The notes under the pieces are model-generated. The model did no database searches. It was given only the letters and a program-made list of their open reading frames with translations, and was not told the origin of the DNA. 5,364 bases of DNA from GCA-2770975 sp050248915 (GTDB taxonomy: Bacteria > Cyanobacteriota > Sericytochromatia > UBA7694). The position numbers and the translations under genes are program-made. The DNA lies in contig JBFWRL010000243.1 of NCBI GenBank assembly GCA_050248915.1, positions 1-5,364 of the forward strand, written 5' to 3'. Positions within the stretch are counted from its first letter, which is position 1. The number at the start of each line of letters is the position of its first letter. Below, one piece after another: positions 4,051-5,364 of the stretch.

Positions 4051-5172
4051 ATGAAACTGGCAGAGACATTTACTGAGGCCTTAAAACAAATCGAACGTGA
4101 ACGGGGCATTACGGCCCACAGTGTGATTGAAGTGATTGAGTCGGCACTTTTGGGCGCCTATCGCAAAAAGATGCAAGAAATGGGCAAGATGGACAAAGAC
4201 TCTGAGGTCGAGCTGCGGATTGATACCAGCAACCAAAATGAGATCAAGGTCTATATGTTGCGGGAAGTGGTTGAAGCCACCCCCGAGACCCCCAATCAGG
4301 TCTCGCTCAAAGAGGCCCACAAAAAACATCCCGAAGCCCAGGTTGGGGAGCAATTGCGCATGGAAATGGTGCTCTCCACCCGTGAGTTTGAGCGCCTGGC
4401 AACCCAGGTGGCCAAACAGGCGATCACCCAGCGGCTGCGTGAAGCTGAGAAAAAAGCCATTCTTGAAGAGTACCGCGATCGCGTCGGCACCATGGTCACC
4501 GCTACCATACAGCGCTTGGAAAAAAACAATGTGATTGTCAAGCTCAACAACAAGTCTGAGCTGGTCTTGCCCCCTTCAGAGCAATTGCCCAACGACCGCT
4601 ACCGCTATGGTGACAAGGTGCGGGTCTATTTGTCTGAAATTAAAGAAACCCAGCGGGGCCCCCATATCGTGATCTCCCGTGCCAACTCAGGTCTGGTGCG
4701 CTGCCTGTTCGAAATTGAAATTCCCGAAGTGGCCGATGGCACTGTCGTGATCAAATCAATCGCCCGCGATGCCGGTTTTCGCACCAAAATTGCCGTCCAT
4801 TCGATCAAAGGCAATGTCGACCCGGTGGGGGCCTGTATTGGTTCGCGCGGTTCACGCATTCACCCGATCATTGATGAGCTCAAGGGCGAAAAAATTGACA
4901 TTGTGCGTTGGAGCGAAGATCTGGCCACCTTTATTACCAATGCTTTGAGTCCTGCCAAAGTGGTGCAGGTCAATTTAAAGGGCGAGAAAAACGATGCCTT
5001 GATCATTGTGCCCGACGATCAGCTCTCGCTGGCGATTGGCCGCGAAGGTCAAAACGTGCGTTTGGCTGCCCATTTGACCAATTGCCACCTCGATATTTTG
5101 ACCGAAAGCGAGCTGCGCAAACAAAAAATGGAAATGCAGCAGGCTGCTCAAGAAAAAGTACGCAACGCCTAA
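4051..5172 (+). CDS. nusA: Transcription termination/antitermination factor NusA
   Basis: NusA binds RNA polymerase and the nascent RNA, and modulates pausing, intrinsic termination and rRNA antitermination. From the ATG at 4051 it has 373 residues. The N-terminal polymerase-binding domain (about 1-130) starts MKLAETFTEALKQIERERG. The S1 domain spans about 143-210 (GTMVTATIQRLEKNNVIVKL, ending PHIVISRAN). KH1 follows, with ARDAGFRTKIAV and DPVGACIGSRGSRI (GSRG loop at about 264-267). KH2 carries SLAIGREGQNVRLAAH (GREG loop at about 330-333). The protein ends soon after KH2, so the acidic C-terminal repeats of E. coli NusA are absent, as in many phyla. The start is the least certain point: AAAGGGA is 15-16 nt upstream, rather far, and an in-frame TTG at 4021 with CAGGG 9 nt before it would add ten residues. 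ylxR follows after 4 nt. Confidence 0.95.
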   Translation: MKLAETFTEALKQIERERGITAHSVIEVIESALLGAYRKKMQEMGKMDKDSEVELRIDTSNQNEIKVYMLREVVEATPETPNQVSLKEAHKKHPEAQVGEQLRMEMVLSTREFERLATQVAKQAITQRLREAEKKAILEEYRDRVGTMVTATIQRLEKNNVIVKLNNKSELVLPPSEQLPNDRYRYGDKVRVYLSEIKETQRGPHIVISRANSGLVRCLFEIEIPEVADGTVVIKSIARDAGFRTKIAVHSIKGNVDPVGACIGSRGSRIHPIIDELKGEKIDIVRWSEDLATFITNALSPAKVVQVNLKGEKNDALIIVPDDQLSLAIGREGQNVRLAAHLTNCHLDILTESELRKQKMEMQQAAQEKVRNA

Positions 5173-5176
5173 TTGA

Positions 5177-5364
5177 ATGCGGACAGAACTGAGACGTTGT
5201 CTTGTTTGTCGGTGTTTAAATCACCGCGATTTGCTCTTCCGCTTACAAAGACAATTGCCCAGTGGACCCTTTCATGTGGGTTCTTCTGGGGGGCCCAGCG
5301 TGTATCTATGTATGCATCTGGGCTGTCTCGACAAATTGCAAAAAAGACGACTTTTGCAAAAACG
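5177..5364 (+). CDS. ylxR: YlxR-family RNA-binding protein, N-terminal 62 codons (runs off the right edge)
   Basis: YlxR (DUF448) is a small nucleic-acid-binding protein of about 90 residues, found almost always between nusA and infB. The B. subtilis member has been reported to interact with RNase P (also called RnpM). The visible part begins MRTELRRCLVCRCLNHRDLL, matching the family's R-x-C-V-x-C-R opening with Cys8 and Cys11. Later come GGPSVYLC (38-45) and a further Cys at 50 in the LGCLDKLQKRRLLQK helix. The usual GR-x-AYLC loop reads GGPSVYLC here, lacking the arginine. The ATG lies 4 nt after the nusA TAA with no clear Shine-Dalgarno, so expression probably depends on coupling to nusA. 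infB is expected next, outside the window. Confidence 0.85.
   Translation, partial: MRTELRRCLVCRCLNHRDLLFRLQRQLPSGPFHVGSSGGPSVYLCMHLGCLDKLQKRRLLQK

Overview
This window reads as ordinary chromosomal housekeeping DNA (roughly half GC) from a bacterium with a diderm, outer-membrane envelope. The best lineage clue is the gene at 1071-2624. It encodes a signal peptide, one S-layer homology (SLH) domain, a coiled coil and a beta-barrel ending in aromatic residues. That layout is typical of Cyanobacteria and relatives, and also occurs in Deinococcota, Negativicutes and several candidate phyla. No photosynthesis gene is present, so a cyanobacterium or a non-photosynthetic relative is an inference and no more.

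Layout. The left two thirds is transcribed on the minus strand. Reading in that direction, ilvE (branched-chain aminotransferase, 3561 to 2638) is followed 13 nt later by the SLH porin gene (2624 to 1071). A hairpin lies just after the porin stop. A probable extended -10 promoter then leads into rplI (ribosomal protein bL9, 874 to 422), whose stop codon overlaps the start of dnaB (replicative helicase, 425 to beyond the left edge) in an ATGA junction. The right third is transcribed on the plus strand: a good sigma70-type promoter (3862-3890), a leader of about 150 nt, nusA (4051-5172), then ylxR (5177 to beyond the right edge). This is the start of the widespread nusA-ylxR-infB transcription/translation operon. 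rimP, which commonly sits just before nusA, is not there.

The divergent intergenic region (3562-4050) is the least explained part. On the ilvE side it holds a candidate -10 box, a perfect 11-bp tandem repeat, a ten-codon upstream ORF with a strong Shine-Dalgarno, and a hairpin whose loop contains that ORF's stop. Upstream of both predicted transcription starts lie an 8-bp inverted repeat with arms 30 nt apart, a plus-strand hairpin followed by a T-run, and a 12-bp interrupted palindrome. The nusA leader carries a terminator-like hairpin plus T-run and a second stem-loop.

I found no mobile element, CRISPR array, tRNA, rRNA or defence system. The regulatory features are pattern-based and unconfirmed. 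The gene identities rest on clear family motifs.
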